The notes under the pieces were generated by a model, which had not been told where the DNA came from, did no database searches, and saw only the letters and a program-made list of their open reading frames with translations. A program made the position numbers and the translations under genes. Below are positions 35,801 to 48,860 of a stretch of 64,000 nt of DNA, piece by piece; the first letter of the stretch is position 1, and the number at the start of each line of letters is the position of its first letter. The DNA comes from Mortierella alpina (lineage: Eukaryota; Mortierellomycota; Mortierellomycetes; Mortierellales; Mortierellaceae). The DNA is taken from assembly GCA_029449245.1 (NCBI GenBank), contig JANATF010000009.1:930001-994000 (forward strand), in the 5' to 3' direction.

Positions 35801-37666
35801 GCGATCGGCCTTGTTGCATGTAGCGGATCGACATTTCATTTTCGTATGGGTTCTTAATCCCAGCTGTTTATTCTCTCTTCCATTCCTATCTGTGTCCCTC
35901 TCCCCACTCCTCTGTTCACCTCTATTCTCCGTTTTTTTTCCTTGACTTCGTTTCCCTCATTTCCTGTTCCTGTAGTTTTATCCTCTAATAAATGTGTACA
36001 TGTGTCCTAATCTGGTGCTTAACAGAGTCTAGGCATCCTTTGCACTAGCTCTTTATCGATGAATGAGGCTAACAAGGTGTGTGGATGAGCCTTGTGCTGT
36101 GCATATCTGTCTTGCAGGAGGCACGAAAGCTCCACACGTGGAGATTTCATTTGTGGACAATTCGTTCATGCCCAGTTTTTGCGTAAGTTAACAGTCCAAA
36201 AAGAGCGATTAAGCCTCGTCTCCCCTCAAGAGCACACGCTTTGAGATACACACCCGTCTCGAAGGACCAACCCGCATCCAAATAAAAACATGACATGGCT
36301 GCAAATAGATATCATCACTTTTGCTAACAGAGCCTTTGGCTTGTCGCAAAGTACCCCTTTCCCATCCGCTTGACGGTGCATTGTTCTATCTTATCAACGT
36401 GATTGAGTCTTTGTCTTGTGAAGCGTGAAGTGTACAAGCAGACAACACCACAAGAAAAAGACGTGGGGAATTAGCACCATTCAGAGACGCAAGACTTGGA
36501 CACGAGCACAGATGGCCTCTCCTCACCCTTGCGTGCCCTGAGACTCAGATTCGACTTTTTTTTAGAGCTCAATGGCTGGATGAAGAGACGCAAGTTTTTC
36601 CGTCAGTCGGCTAAGCTCCAGCTGACCAACAGATTTGCTTGGAGCTGCCACCCGCTTCCTTGATATTTTCACGCAGTATCATCGCGGTGCGAGTGTCATA
36701 GCGTTGGCTGTCGCTATAGGCTTTTTACCGGGTCAACAAAATAGGCGAGCGTGCCCTCAGGCGAAGCGGGGACAGGGACAGGTATCATCGCACCTTAGCG
36801 ACTGAACCCGGCCCTTGAGTAAAAGAAATATGTAAAAGGGCGCTATACCACCACACTTCGTGTCTGTTGGGGTGAATACAGCTATCTTGTCCTCAGTCCC
36901 AATCGACCTCTTCCTTCTTCCTTTTGATTTCCTTGCGACATCACCCTTTGCTTGCGCACAACTTTAACCGTTCGTTGAGACTCCCGTTCTACCAGCTTTT
37001 GTGCAGAAGACATTCAAATTTTTGCAGATCCGACCCTTGTTGTCTCTTGCTGTCTCAGTGGCACCATTTGTCAGTTCTCTCCTTCTGCTCCCCACTCTTG
37101 CTTCTTTGCTCCACTTCTCGCTCTGCACCTCTACTCAACCTAAATCAAAGTATTTGGAAACTCTTGTCTCCATCAATCATTGTAAGTTGCTCGTTGTATC
37201 GCGCACTTTGTCAGATCGAGACCTCGGCATCCGATCCGAGCATACTGCCACTCTATCAGAACATTCCATTCCACAATTCATGGCAAACAAGCACCACTCA
37301 ACCTTGCGAAAAAGACATAAAAACTCCGAGAAAGTTGTCAGGAGTGTTAATCCTTTGCTATCCTTGTACGAAATTGACATTCCACGGCCCACTGCCTGCT
37401 TGTGTCAAGACAGTCCACTATTGGTGCCATTCTGTCTTCATGATGAGTGACAACCCCGTTCTTTCCTCCCTTGTGTTCGTTCTCACATCCTAATTGAACT
37501 CGGTCCTGGCATATCAATAGTTACTACGCAGACCATCCATCGCTTCTCAGACTAGAGTACGCATCATGCTCGATCGACGTCGTCTGTGCTTTAAGAGGAA
37601 TAGCACAAGTTTGCCCATGTCTAATATTCTCTTTCAATGCTATAGCGACGTAAACGAACAAAAAAA
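35801..37666. promoter_or_regulatory. Intergenic; NOT3 3' end and long CT-rich leader of next gene
   Basis: An AATAAA at about 35989 may be the NOT3 polyadenylation signal. From about 36890 the sequence is CT-rich and leader-like. A GTAAGT near 37181 and a TATAG acceptor near 37646 could bound a 5'-UTR intron of the gene at 37667. ORFs in this stretch are low-complexity and not credible as genes. Confidence 0.45.
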
Positions 37667-38651
37667 ATGATCCGACGAGCAGCATATCAGGATGTCATTA
37701 TAGTCGACCCTCATCCTTCATGTTCTCCTTCCCCTTCTCATATCCACCCCTCATCCCCCTCGCCCTCTTCGCCGTCGTCCTTTCCCACAGCCAATGCGCC
37801 TCCACAACAGCAACAAACATACACCGGCATCCGCAAGAACACATTTCGAGTACCCATTCATTTGATACAGCGCTGTCGTGCCGTACTCTTGAAAGACATC
37901 GAACGCATCGCCCCCGGACTCCAATCTATCCGCACAGAGGGCGGCGCCGTTATATTTAACAAGCTCGACTCGTCCTGTCTCAAGGATAACCACAGCAGCG
38001 TCATGGCCAACACAGAGACTTCCTCAGATCCGGACCAACTTTCGGATAACCATTCAACACGCTCAGGAAAAACGACCGCTCCTGCGCCCTCCTCCCCACG
38101 TTCTCTGCGCTCCAGCACACAGCCCTCTCAAACGACTGGAACTGTCTCACCCATAATAACACAACAGCTCCAGAGACCACCAAAATTCATTCCGATCCAG
38201 GATGACATAGAAGAAAGTGTTTGGTACATCACCCTGGCTCCTACACCGATCACGGACAATGAACAAGCACAACTGTTGGTCGGAGCGCAAGGCACCGATT
38301 GCTCTCAAAATGGCTCGCCATTGTCTCCAACGCATACGGAGACAGAGCAAGGCCGATCCACTGTTCACAAAGGGGGAGCGCACCCTTCACAGGAGGGTGG
38401 CCAAGATGAAGTTTACGATGGCGAGGAGCGTCGACAGGCTGAAATATTCTTGCGTTGGGCAGAAGCTGATGGTGATGGTGAGGAGGAGGAGGAGGAGGAG
38501 AAGGAGGAACACCTAACGAGGCACGCGCGCCCGATTCGATTTTCAAGCAACCAATCAGAGCTCGCGCCTGAATCACGGTCTTCGACCAATGTGGATATTT
38601 TGCACGCACAGCTAGCATCTCTCTGTCAGGAGCAGGGTCACCTTCACCTTC

Positions 38652-38730
<79 letters not shown>

Positions 38731-40975
38731 CTCATCGCCGCGTACCGTAGGACATCGTAACGTCGCTACCATGGAGCGCCAGATGACGGTTCTGGCACAA
38801 GCCCTGCTGTCTGTGTTGGATGTCGGTGTGAAGGACGACCAGGACAAGGAGCGGATCCGCAGTTTAGCACTCGACGCTCTCAAGTCCTACTCTCAGTCAG
38901 TGCCACCCTCCCCAAGCGGCCATTGGGATCCATACATTAGGCATGACCTCCTCACCCCCGAGGCTACGCCAGTCTCGACTCCAGTCATGTCGGCGACTAT
39001 GCAACGACCCATGGGCACACCTGATAGTACCAGCACAAACCATATCGGAGATCACTCTCGCCACCTCTCACAAAGTCCCGAAGCTCTGACTCTTCCCAGC
39101 GCGATGCTCTCAAACGATGCGGATCAGCGCGTGCATGATCAAGCCCACATGAACGACCACTGCAGGAGCGGCAGCGAGGGGTCAATACTGCAGGATTCTG
39201 TCTCACACTTTTCAGACTACCGCATCAACTTCCCTGTGCAAGAAGGACCTTCACTTCTGACGGGCGGTGGCCAAGAGTCAAATTGGACAGTGCGAGCAAG
39301 GCGACTCTCAAAGATCACTATCCCGAGTTTGACCCCCTTCCTCTCTATGTTCGGAAAGACACATTCGGGCGCCACGGATCATGCAAAAGGCAAAGTGGTT
39401 GAAGGTCCATCATTGGCGATAGCAACGAGTGCGACTGAGGACACGTCTTCACCGACAAAGAGAAATACTTGGCTCCTCAGGCACCGACGTGGAAGCAAAA
39501 CAAATTCGTCTACTTCTTCTGCTTCTACTTTTGAGACGACTGCAGCTTCCGCAGCTTCCGCAACTGCAACTTTGGCATTGGCATCACCTGCAATCACTCC
39601 GCCCTTATCGTCTACTGCTATGGCAATGGAGGCGCGAGGGCCTGCGAGGAGACGATTCTCGACGCCGCTCAACTTCCAGCGCAGGAGAGCGGCATCGATT
39701 GTGCAGCCGGCACGTATGGCCACCACTCTGCAAACCACCATGACGACCGTGACCGAAGGCACCAAACCAACAGCAGCGGCGATAGTTGATACAACGAACC
39801 CAACGGCAGAGGCAACTCAAAATGGGCTTCCCTCACTTACTCGTTCACAGCGCAGTGGATATCGCCCAACGACTTTGAAAGCAAGGCTTATTTCCCAAAC
39901 AGCGACAGGGTCCTACTTCGACTCTGTCTCCGATGATGAGTCCGACACCGAGGAGGAAGAGATATTGCAGAGGACAGTGCAGCGACCAACCACTCAATCC
40001 GCCCCGTTACCTTACCCCCGGCATCCGCGTTCTATGCAGCAACAGTCTTATGATTATGGGACCGTTGACAACACAGATACTGAGGAGGATGAAGAAAGTG
40101 AAATGGACGAAACGGACGACGATGATGATGACGATGACAACAACGAACACGAAAGCGAGCAGGAAGACAACGAGGCACAGGGACTTGACTTGATTCGAGC
40201 ACGGCGTTCATGGCGGTCTGTCAACCCACAGACCCTGGAGGGATACGAACACAAATTTGATGACGCTCCCCCGCCTTCATACCACTCCTTGACCCGATCG
40301 GATTCCCAGGCCGTTTCCTCGGGATCATCCTCTTGCGCTCTTCCACCACCACCACCGCCACCACAGCTTGCTAGGTCTGCTCTCCCACATCTGCTGGGGC
40401 TCCTGCATGAATTTGAAGAGCATCTACAAGATTCATTCCGAACAGCCTCCTTCCGCCCGTCACCCTGCACTGACGCATTGACCACCGTTGGCGCCTCAGC
40501 AAACAACCATGGCATTTCGCGACGCCAATCCTGGCTCGCTCGACATCCACAGACCGTGGTTTCGTTCGCCTATCTCCTGATCGAGTTGGAGCAGACAGGT
40601 ATCCTGTCCAGTGCCATGTGCGCGTCCTGGATTAGTCTTGCTGTCCCTCCATCGACGCCAGCCTCCTCCTCCTCCTCCTCCACCTCAGGGACCATTGCTG
40701 CGGCTGCGGCTGCGAGACCCTCCACGTTGACGACCAACGGGTCTTCATTGATGGGGATGACGGAGCAGGAATGGCTGGCTTTAGCAGGCAATGCCTCGAC
40801 CGAGAGGCAATTGGCCAAGGCGATGCTGGCTCTAGAGCAGAACTGTGTTCATGGGATGGATCCGGTACGCTGGCATGGACACGCGAGAAGGAGCGATCAC
40901 CCTGGTGGTGCGACGGCAGTCCAAGTGAGAGATCGGTGGGTTGCAAGGGTCCAGAGCATTTCGGTTTCTGCATAG
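37667..40975 (+). CDS. Orphan low-complexity protein with polyQ tract
   Basis: This is a single uninterrupted exon of 1,102 residues. The family is not recognised. A conserved-looking segment lies near residues 50-95 (RKNTFRVPIHLIQRCRAVLL). About 26 consecutive Gln start at residue 329. Several Ser/Thr/Pro/Arg-rich stretches follow, then an acidic block near residue 800-840 and a Pro run. The C-terminal 170 residues are more ordered (LLGLLHEFEEHLQDSFRTA and VVSFAYLLIELEQTGILSS) and probably form a helical domain. There is no signal peptide or membrane helix. The pattern fits a fungal regulatory or scaffold protein, but no function can be assigned. The ATG follows an A-rich context, and no upstream in-frame extension looks coding. 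Confidence 0.75.
38651..38728 (+). repeat. CAA/CAG microsatellite coding polyglutamine
   Basis: The run of CAA codons ends in alternating CAG/CAA and encodes about 26 Gln in the orphan protein at 37667-40975. Repeats of this kind often vary in length between strains. Confidence 0.95.
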
Positions 40976-41447
40976 ACTAGTCCGCCTATATACTATTCAT
41001 GTATGCCCAGGTCAAATTCCCATGAGATCTTCTCATCCTTTTCGACCTCAGCACATAGTATCATCTCTCTATTCTTGACATTCATCGCATCTGGTACATT
41101 TCTATCGTTGATGGAAGAGATATGATGGTTTATATGGCACACTTCTTTTTTTTTTGTTGATGTTGTTGCATCTTTTCTAAAGAATCCCAAAATTTGGATG
41201 CGATGATGTGGTTTGCAAAGAGACCAAAGTCGAGTTCGGATATGCAAAAACAAGCTGCCCAAAGCTGACCATTGTATCTAACGAACACAAAAAAGGGGTG
41301 CATTGTTTTGACTTGCTGTTCCTGAATCCTTAGTCCTATGTCCCTTCTTCGTGTTCTCACGATGGTAGATTCTTAACAGCCTGGTTTTTCTCTGCACCCC
41401 CTATTCTTTTTTCTTCTTTCCTTTCCTTGCCTTGCCCTGTCTCTTTT
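40976..41447. other. Intergenic between convergent genes
   Basis: This holds the 3' flanks of the orphan polyQ gene and the zinc transporter gene. It contains T-rich and CT-rich runs but no gene or RNA that I can support. Confidence 0.5.
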
Positions 41448-44068
41448 CTACACATTGTTGACGCCACGAGCGCTAGCCGCTGCAGAACCTGCAGGCTCGT
41501 TCGAGCACATGTCGGGTCTGCAATGCTCACTCGAGTTGGACGAGGTCTCTAGCTGGATGGTGGAGTGATGGATTTGGAATCGACCGCAGACCACATTTTG
41601 GGCCTCGGTCAAGATCCTGTCGTAGTCCGCCATAGAAAGATCCTGCATGGTGACTGGGTAGACCGGCCCCAGCTGCAGATGCACCGCCATGGATGGCTAA
41701 CGACGTGTACGACCAAGCACGAACATGAGAAGAAAGTGTGGTTAGATGAGTTGCTGTATCTCAATTTTTGTTTTTTTGTGAACCATAAAAGGTAGCGTTT
41801 GGCTATCAAGAGCTGCACGTCCATTCTCTCTTTCCGCCTTACTCTTCAGTGAAATAAAATAAAAAAACTTAAAAGAGCCCTGGCACAGGTGTTTCATTCT
41901 CCACTTGAACAACTTTGTCCACATTTGAAAGCCGTCTTACCTTGCCAGCGGTCAAGTTCCAGACGTGCAAATCGTGAACTACAACGACGCCAGGGATTTC
42001 GAGCAGGCTTGCCTCGATTTCCTCGGGGTCGATATGAGTGGGAGTGCCCTCCATCAAAATGCCAAGACTGTCCAAGACCAGGCGATAGGTCGTAAACATG
42101 ACGAGGATCGAGAATAGGATCGTGCAGATCGGATCAACAATGGTCCAGCTAGGCTTGAACATGATGATGAGCGAGGCCAACAGCACACCCTATTAAGTGA
42201 CATGAGAAGGAGGGGTATCTCACGGTTAGTATATATCTATGTATCAGTGAGACGCAATAAAACGGCTTTTCTTCCTTCAAGAGTTCGTCAGGGCCCAAGG
42301 CAAAATTCAAGCATGCACGTACCACTGAGGAAATCAGGTCTCCAATGACGTGCAGTGTCGCAGCCTTGACATTGATGTTGACCTCCTAAGGAATAGCACA
42401 CGAGCAACAGAAATCAGATGCACCCAGTCAGGGTTTGTGTTGTGGGGGTTAGCGGCTGGGCGCCTGGGTGTGTCGTGAGATAACTAACTGTTCGTATCAC
42501 ACAAATTCCGCTTGAAATATCCATGTTACCTTCTTCTGCGCAGCAACAGCCTTGTTGCTGCTGCCGTTATGGTCGTGTGAGTGAGCGGCGTTGTGGGAGT
42601 GCGAAGAGCCATTGCCGTGCTCATGAGAATGATCGTGGTCATGGTTGTGATCGTGGTCATGATCGTGTCCGTGTCCATGTCCATGATCGTGGCCCAAAGC
42701 GAATGCAAGGCTAGCGCAAACAGGACGGTACAGAAAGGAGATGCGTGTGAGAGACGAAAGAGAACTGTGGGCCCGAGAAAATGGAGATCACAATAGAGAA
42801 GAAACAAGATCAATACACAAGATGATTACTTACATGATGTTGATACCTACTCCAATCGCGGCAACAACGCACATGGCCTTGCCATCGATTGGCTTTGGAT
42901 TCTTGATACGCTCCAAGGCCTCCATGAGTAGGAAAGCTGTCAGGATCCAGATGATGAAGACGGACATGAGAGCGGCAAGCACCTCTGCACGATGGTACCC
43001 AAACGAGTGGCGCTTGGTCGCAGGCTGTTCCGAGAGCCAGATGGCGATCAGCGACACCATGAAGCTGACCACATCTAAATGCGCGGGGCCAAGTGAAGAT
43101 TTTTTGCGATAAAGCTGTTAGAACTCAACAGGAACTGGAATTCCTTTCAAACTGTTGGAAGAGAAAGGAGAGAACAGGCATGAGGGGGCACAGTGATCCA
43201 AGGAGTAAGTGGATGCATAAGACGTTGAGAACAAAAAGAGTTTCTTCGATCTGCAAAAAAGGCCACACATACCCGACAGCAAGTGGAAGGCATCACTTAT
43301 CAGGGCTAGGGACTGTGCAAAGTATCCGCCGACCATCTCGACGGCAAAGAAGCACAGACAGAGCACGGTGACAAAGATCAGCTTGCGCTTGTTCTTGGTC
43401 GACTCGTTCGTGATCAGGACGCCCTTGCAGGCGATGGGCGGAGGCGTCATAGGCCGCAGTGGGGGCGAGTTGGCGTCGTGCGGCCCATGATGGAACTCAT
43501 GATGGTCGCCGTTGTTGCTGTCGCTCGCCTGGGTGCTTCCGTAGCCCTGTCCCAACGACTGCTTCAAGGGCGTTGCACTGGTGGGCAGGACGTGAATAAT
43601 GCTCTTGCTGTCGACGGTGCTCTGGGGTGCGTGGACGTGTCCATTCGATTGTGCTTTGGGCGAGTGTGGGTGGTCATGAGCGTGGAAGTGGTCCTCTGTT
43701 GCGGGCAAGGTGGGTGATCTATGAGGGTTGCGGGAGTGCACAGGGTGTTCTGCGGCCAAGAGAGGCTGCTGCTGCTGCTCGCTACCACTGTCAGCGCTCT
43801 CGTTGAACACCTCTGGGTGGTCGTGCAGTTGCTGCTGCTCCTCTGCAGTCAACGGTGCGTTTCTGGCGACAGAGACAGCGGCGTGGTTGACGGTGGAGGA
43901 AGGCCGCGATGGGGTGCTCTCGGTCGAAGGGGTGGAGGTTGCTGGGTTCTCGGGTGCGAGCGAGGTGGGCGAGGCTGATCCAGACGAGCTCTTGGATGCC
44001 ACCTGGGCTTGCAGGCTGGCCAGGGCTTTTGGCTTGCCCGTGTTCTTTCTCTTTGATTTCGGGCCCAT
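41448..44068 (-). CDS. Zinc transporter, cation diffusion facilitator family
   Basis: Exons (minus) are 44068-43273, 43074-42834, 42710-42530, 42385-42323, 42189-41941 and 41696-41448, giving 592 residues. A long Ser/Pro/His-rich N-terminal tail of about 230 residues precedes the helices. TM2 carries the zinc-site SDAFHLLSD, and TM5 carries HVIGD; this HxxxD pair is typical of zinc-selective CDF/ZnT proteins. Between TM4 and TM5 is a His-rich loop (about 352-400) of alternating His/Asp/Gly. The C-terminal cytosolic domain includes VHDLHVWNLTAGK. The family exchanges Zn2+ for protons, moving zinc out of the cytosol into the vacuole or another compartment (yeast Zrc1/Cot1, animal SLC30). The vacuolar location is inferred. 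Confidence 0.93.
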
Positions 44069-44426
44069 GGCAGTCTACGATGGATGTGGAAAGAGGCGGA
44101 CGGCGTGTGGGTTGAGGACAATCGGGAGATACTGCGAGGAAAGCAGGAGATCGAGCAGCAGCTGGAGTGTGAAGAAGACGAAGGCGGCAAAGACAAAGGG
44201 AAGCAAGGGATGAACGATTCAAAAAGCGCCAACAAAGAAAAAAAAAAAAAGGTCAAAAGAGTTTTGAGTCTAAGTCGCGTGACCATGCAGATACGGAAAT
44301 TCTGTGCATATATAGAATAATCATGCATATATAGAGAGAAGCATATACGATAGTGCTATTCCATCTGTGAGTCCATCAGAGTGCAAGCGAGCTCCGTAAG
44401 AACAAGCAACAATGTGATTGGTCGAA
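44069..44426. other. Intergenic; zinc transporter promoter
   Basis: No gene is visible. The stretch is A-rich close to the ATG, with ATATATAG repeats near 44310-44345, and lies between the zinc transporter gene and the tRNA. Confidence 0.5.
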
Positions 44427-44500
44427 GCTTCCGTGGCGCAATTGGTTAGCGCGTCTGACTGTTAATCAGGAGGTTGGTGGTTCAAGCCCACCCGGGAGCG
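44427..44500 (+). tRNA. trnN-GUU: tRNA-Asn (GTT)
   Basis: The 74-nt cloverleaf lacks an intron. The acceptor stem pairs gcttccg with cgggagc, with one T-G wobble. The D arm contains TGGCGCAATTGGTTAGCGC (A box) and the T arm GGTTCAAGCCC (B box). The anticodon GTT is at 44461-44463 in the loop CTGTTAA. A TTTT stretch at 44508-44511 can end Pol III transcription. Confidence 0.97.
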
Positions 44501-44890
44501 AAGATATCTTTTGCCAGCTGTTTAGGGCATTTTTTTCTTTTTTTTTTTCTTGTTTTCTTGATAATTCTTCTCTTCCTGCCGGATGGATACGGCTGAGCAA
44601 GGAGGCGCCATGGTTTTACAGGAAATCCAATGCTCCCTGAGATCCAGGACCAGTCGGCGTTGCGCTCTTTTGATGTCATAATCATGACTTTTGAAGCCGT
44701 CTCTTTGGCTGAGGACGTTCGTGAAGGTGCAGCCGCAAACTCTAATGCGTCACTGGTGGGTTGGTTCGCGCTCTCTTATTTTTGGCACTTCTTTTCATCT
44801 CGCACTTCCTTCTCTTCTCTCCATTCGATCACTCCACACCCAATTTTGAATCATCTTCGCCCCACCACCATCATCTAATCAACACCCATC
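44501..44890. promoter_or_regulatory. Promoter and leader of the oxysterol-binding protein gene
   Basis: This is 390 bp between the tRNA and the OSBP start. Just upstream of the ATG the sequence is pyrimidine-rich and then CACCACCATCATC-like, which is typical of a fungal leader. Confidence 0.5.
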
Positions 44891-46369
44891 ATGAGCAGCA
44901 AAGACAACTTTGACGAGGAAGGCCCCGCCGTCGAGGTGCCCGCTGAGCAGAAGGACAGCCTCCGGTCGTTCATCTCCACACTTGCTCAGTTCTCGGGAGA
45001 CCTCTCCAGCCTGACCTGCCCCAGCTTTTTGCTGAGCTCTGTCAGCTTGCTTGAATACAGGTCAGTCTTGTGTCAAAACATCTCTGTTGATTGTTTTAGG
45101 CCCACTCTCTGGACAACAAGGAGAGAAAGACGAGCAAGCTCAGTCATACACCTTGTTCACTTGTTTTTCAATTATCTTTCCACGCACAATGCGTATGCTC
45201 TAGTCAATATTGGGGCGACCACCCAAAGCTTTTCGCCGCCATTTCCAAGGGTGAGACGCCTGAGGATCGCTTGCTGAACGCTACAAAGTGGTTCATCTCG
45301 ACCCTGTACGGCTCGTACTCGTCGCGATCCACGGCTGCTGGCATGGAAAAGAAACCTTATAACCCTATTCTCGGCGAGCAGTACTTTGCCCAGTGGACCG
45401 GCGATGGCGAAACAGGAGACACCATCCTGAAGGCCGAGCAAGTCAGCCACCACCCCCCAGTATGTGTACACAACTACCATACAATGGCCTCTGCTTCCTC
45501 AGACTATCAGCTGATTGTTTTTTTTTCTTCTCTTTCTTCCTTTCGTGTTTTCTCCATGTCCTCTCTTCTATCGCTACCACAACAACAAATGCTAGATCAT
45601 GGGCTTTCATCTGGAGAACAAGAAGGCTGGAGTCATTCTGGAGGGTCACTGCGGCCAAAAATCCCGTTATGCAATGCCTGCAGGAATTGATGTGTCACAG
45701 ACAGGCCATGCAATTCTGACGTTGCCCGAGTTCAACGAGCACTATCTGATCACGTTGCCCGCGCTCAACATCCGCGGCATGGTCACTGGCCGACCCTCGG
45801 TTGAGCTGTCGGGAACCACGTATATTTTGAGCAGCGCAGGACTCTTGTCAACGATCGAATACAGCACCCGAGGATACTTTTCTGGAGAGCGCCACAGCTT
45901 CAAGGCCACGCTCAAGCCAATTGACGGCGGTAGCGCGTTCTACACGGCGCAAGGAGTCTGGAGCGGAGCGTCGAACTACACTAATGTCAAGAAGAACGAG
46001 ACGGCCCTCTTCTTTGACGCGGACTCGGACAAGAGTGTCCCACCAGAGATCAAGGCCCAGACCGAGATGAATGCGCTAGAGTCCCACAAGCTGTGGGCGA
46101 GTGTCACCAATGCGATCAATGCCAAGGACTATGCGGCAGCGTCGAGGGAAAAGACGCAGATAGAGGAGGCGCAGCGCGTGTTGGCCAGGACCCGCAAGGA
46201 GAAGGGTGAGACGCAGGCCGATGCGTTGAGTGTGTTTGAGCTTGTGGGCGAGGACAATGACGAGACTGGCAAGGCATTTGCGTCGCTCAAGGAGAAGCTG
46301 ATCGATGCTGTCGGTGCCAAGGCTCTGAAGGAGGATGATACCAAGCCTCACTGGCGACTGCGTCAATAG
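44891..46369 (+). CDS. Oxysterol-binding protein (short Osh4/Kes1 type)
   Basis: Exons are 44891-45060, 45204-45459 and 45596-46369, giving 399 residues. The family signature EQVSHHPP is at about 135-142, right at the end of exon 2. The lid and sterol-tunnel region is recognisable (SFISTLAQFSGDLSSLTCPSF), as is KKPYNPILGEQY. There is no PH or ankyrin domain, so this is the short, core-only class. Such proteins exchange sterol and phosphatidylinositol 4-phosphate between membranes at contact sites or the Golgi. Exon 2 starts after the first 56 residues; all joins keep frame. Confidence 0.95.
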
Positions 46370-46616
46370 AACGTAACGAGCAAAGAGAATGGTGGTGACC
46401 ATTGACACACCAAAGTACATGTAGACGGACAAACATAAAGTCACCATCCAGTGTGTGGCGTGCTGGCATTTGTATCACAGCTTCAAAAGGTTTCAGATAC
46501 ATTTTTTTCACATCATTGCCTCATTGCACATCTCTCTTTCCCGTCTTCTCCCATTCACATCATCCATCGCACCCCTCCCATCCTCGAGGATACCCCGTCT
46601 TGTCTCTGCGTCAGCA

Positions 46617-48860
46617 ATGCCAAGCGTCACTCTGCACAACCCAGAGGACAAGGCCGCCATCAAGCGCGCCCTGCCCACCACGACCCAAGTACGGATGCAA
46701 TGCACCTGTGACATGGCCCCCTCTTGGCTCAAACCACTGACACGACGAATGTGCTCTGCATCCACTAGAAAATCATCACGGCGACCGTCGCGCGCCTTTA
46801 CGTTGCCTACCCAGACCCCAGCTCATGGACCTACTCTGGCATCATGGGTGGTTTGGCCTTTGTTCAGACAAAGTCCACCTTTCTCTTCCGCATCGTCGAC
46901 TTGATGGTAGGAGGGCGCACTTGACCAGCGGGTCCTATTGTACCCTGTTTTGCCCTGTTTTGCTTGTCTTGTTCCTTGACTAAACGTTTTGGCGCCTTCG
47001 TTGTAGGGCTCCCGCGGCGTCATCTGGGAGCAGGAGTTGTACGAGAACTTTGAGTACACGCAGGAGCGATCGTTCTTCCACACCTTTGCTATCGATGTAG
47101 GTCTACTCGATTGTTCTTTTACTGCCTATATTCCACTATTCAAAAAAAACAGCCTTGCGATACAGCCCACATACACATTACGCAACGCATCATACTGCGG
47201 AAGGCATATTCGCTAATTCAGCCTTTCTCTCCTTGAACTTGTGGTTACTGACGACATCTTGAAAAAAACTTAGAACTGCCTGGCCGCGTTCTCCTTTGCA
47301 GACGATCAAGAAGCAAGTGTCTTTTACAAGAAGGTCTCAAACCGTGAGGCACTCAAGAAACGTATGGCTAATTGCTCACGCCGTTTTTGCATTTTGCCTT
47401 TGCTGTCCTCTGACTGAGGCTCGACTGAGCAGGCTCAGCCATGTAGCTCGTATGCTCACCTTCTTTACTTACTTATATTGCATATAAATAGCGAAATCGC
47501 CCACCGGATCGCCAGGTGGCACCCCAAAGTCCAGAAAGAGCGGGTTCTTTGGCAGCAAGAAGGAAAAGAAGGGCGCCAAGGGCAAGCTGGACAAGACCCA
47601 GATTGGTTTGCCTTCCAACTTTCGACATCTCGGTCATATTGGCTGGGATCCCAACAAAGGCTTTAATGTATGTGTCCTTGCGATATCCAACTCTCTCTCT
47701 CTCTCCCTTTGCTGTTCCCGAGGTCTGACATCAAGGCAATTTCATTCTTCACGACGGTCTCCTAGGTACAAAACATCGACCCGGAATGGAAAAACTTGTT
47801 TGAGCAGTTGGACAAGATGGGCGTCAGCCAGGAGGATATTCAGAACAACGCAGAGTTCGTGTCGCAGTTTGTGCAGTCGCGTGGCGGTCCTGGTGTTCTC
47901 AAGCCTTCGCCTGCCGCACCAGCGAGTCGTTCCCGCCCCACGCCTGCACCTGCCTCTGGCGGCGGACATCAGCACCATGCATCATCTGGAGCTGTGCCGT
48001 CCGGAGCTGTGTTGCCCGTGATGAAGCCGACAACCAAACCTCCTCCACCACCTCCTCCAGCATCGCGTCGCGCCCCGCCCCCACCCCCACCGTCGCGTCT
48101 GTCGCGTGTCGCCCCTGCACCTCCATCTTCCTCGAACGCCCCACCCGCGTTGCCGAGTCGCGAGCCTGCTCCCGTCACTGTGGCCGCGCCGCCTCCGCCT
48201 GAGCCACCTCGCCCAGCGTATGCACCTCCAACGCCCGTGAGGGATATTCAGGCCGCGCCGCCTCCCCCTCCTCGTCCTTCGTACGCGCCCCCAACCTCCA
48301 ATAACGCTCCTCCTCCACCACCACCACCCATCCGAGGCGCATATGTTCCTGCACCAGCTCCTCCTCCTCCACCACCATTCCAGTCTGGCGGTGGGGCACC
48401 TCCCCCTCCCCCTCCCCCTCCTCCTCCTGCGGGTGGCTTCAGTTCTGGAGGCCCTCCTCCTCCCCCGCCTCCACCACCCATGGGCGGTGCAGGTGGACCG
48501 CCCCCACCTCCTCCACCTCCTCCTATGGGTGGCGCTAGTGGTCCTCCACCCCCACCTCCCCCTCCTTCTGGGGGTGGTATAGTAGCTCCACCTGGCGGAG
48601 CTCCCGCTGGACGTGCCAATTTGCTTGAAAGCATTCGAGGCGCTGGGGGTATTGGTGCGTTGCGTAAAACCGGTCAAGGAGAAGCTAGTTCCGCGCCATC
48701 GCGTGGTCCCGCCCCTCCACCTGCACCTGCTGCAGACGAAAGTGAGGGTAGCAGCGGTGATCTTGCTTCTGCGTTGGTTGCTGCTCTTCAAATGCGCAAA
48801 TCGCGTGTTGCAGGCAGTGATGACGAAGACGAGAGCGATGACGAGAACTGGGATGACTAA
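46617..48860 (+). CDS. LAS17: WASP-family actin nucleation promoter (Las17/Bee1-like)
   Basis: Exons are 46617-46688, 46769-46906, 47007-47096, 47274-47361, 47492-47667 and 47766-48860, giving 552 residues. The WH1 domain (about 1-125) includes ARLYVAYPDPSSWTYSG and FHTFAIDNCLAAFSFAD. A CRIB-like Rho-GTPase motif follows at about 166-188 (IGLPSNFRHLGHIGWD). A proline-rich region with many polyproline runs spans about 235-465 and would bind profilin and SH3 proteins. A WH2 motif (RANLLESIRGAGGIGALRK) lies near 470-490. The C-terminus is acidic with a penultimate-type Trp (DDENWDD), as needed to activate Arp2/3. The protein drives branched actin assembly at endocytic patches. The CRIB motif makes it closer to animal N-WASP than to yeast Las17, which lacks one. 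Confidence 0.95.

Noticed and set aside
36924-37493. ORF of 189 residues between NOT3 and the orphan gene
   Set aside because: Leader-like CT-rich sequence, no domain, and a second overlapping frame of similar length. It is probably 5' UTR of the gene at 37667.
48248-48634. Minus-strand Gly-rich ORF
   Set aside because: It is the antisense of the proline-rich region of the WASP gene.
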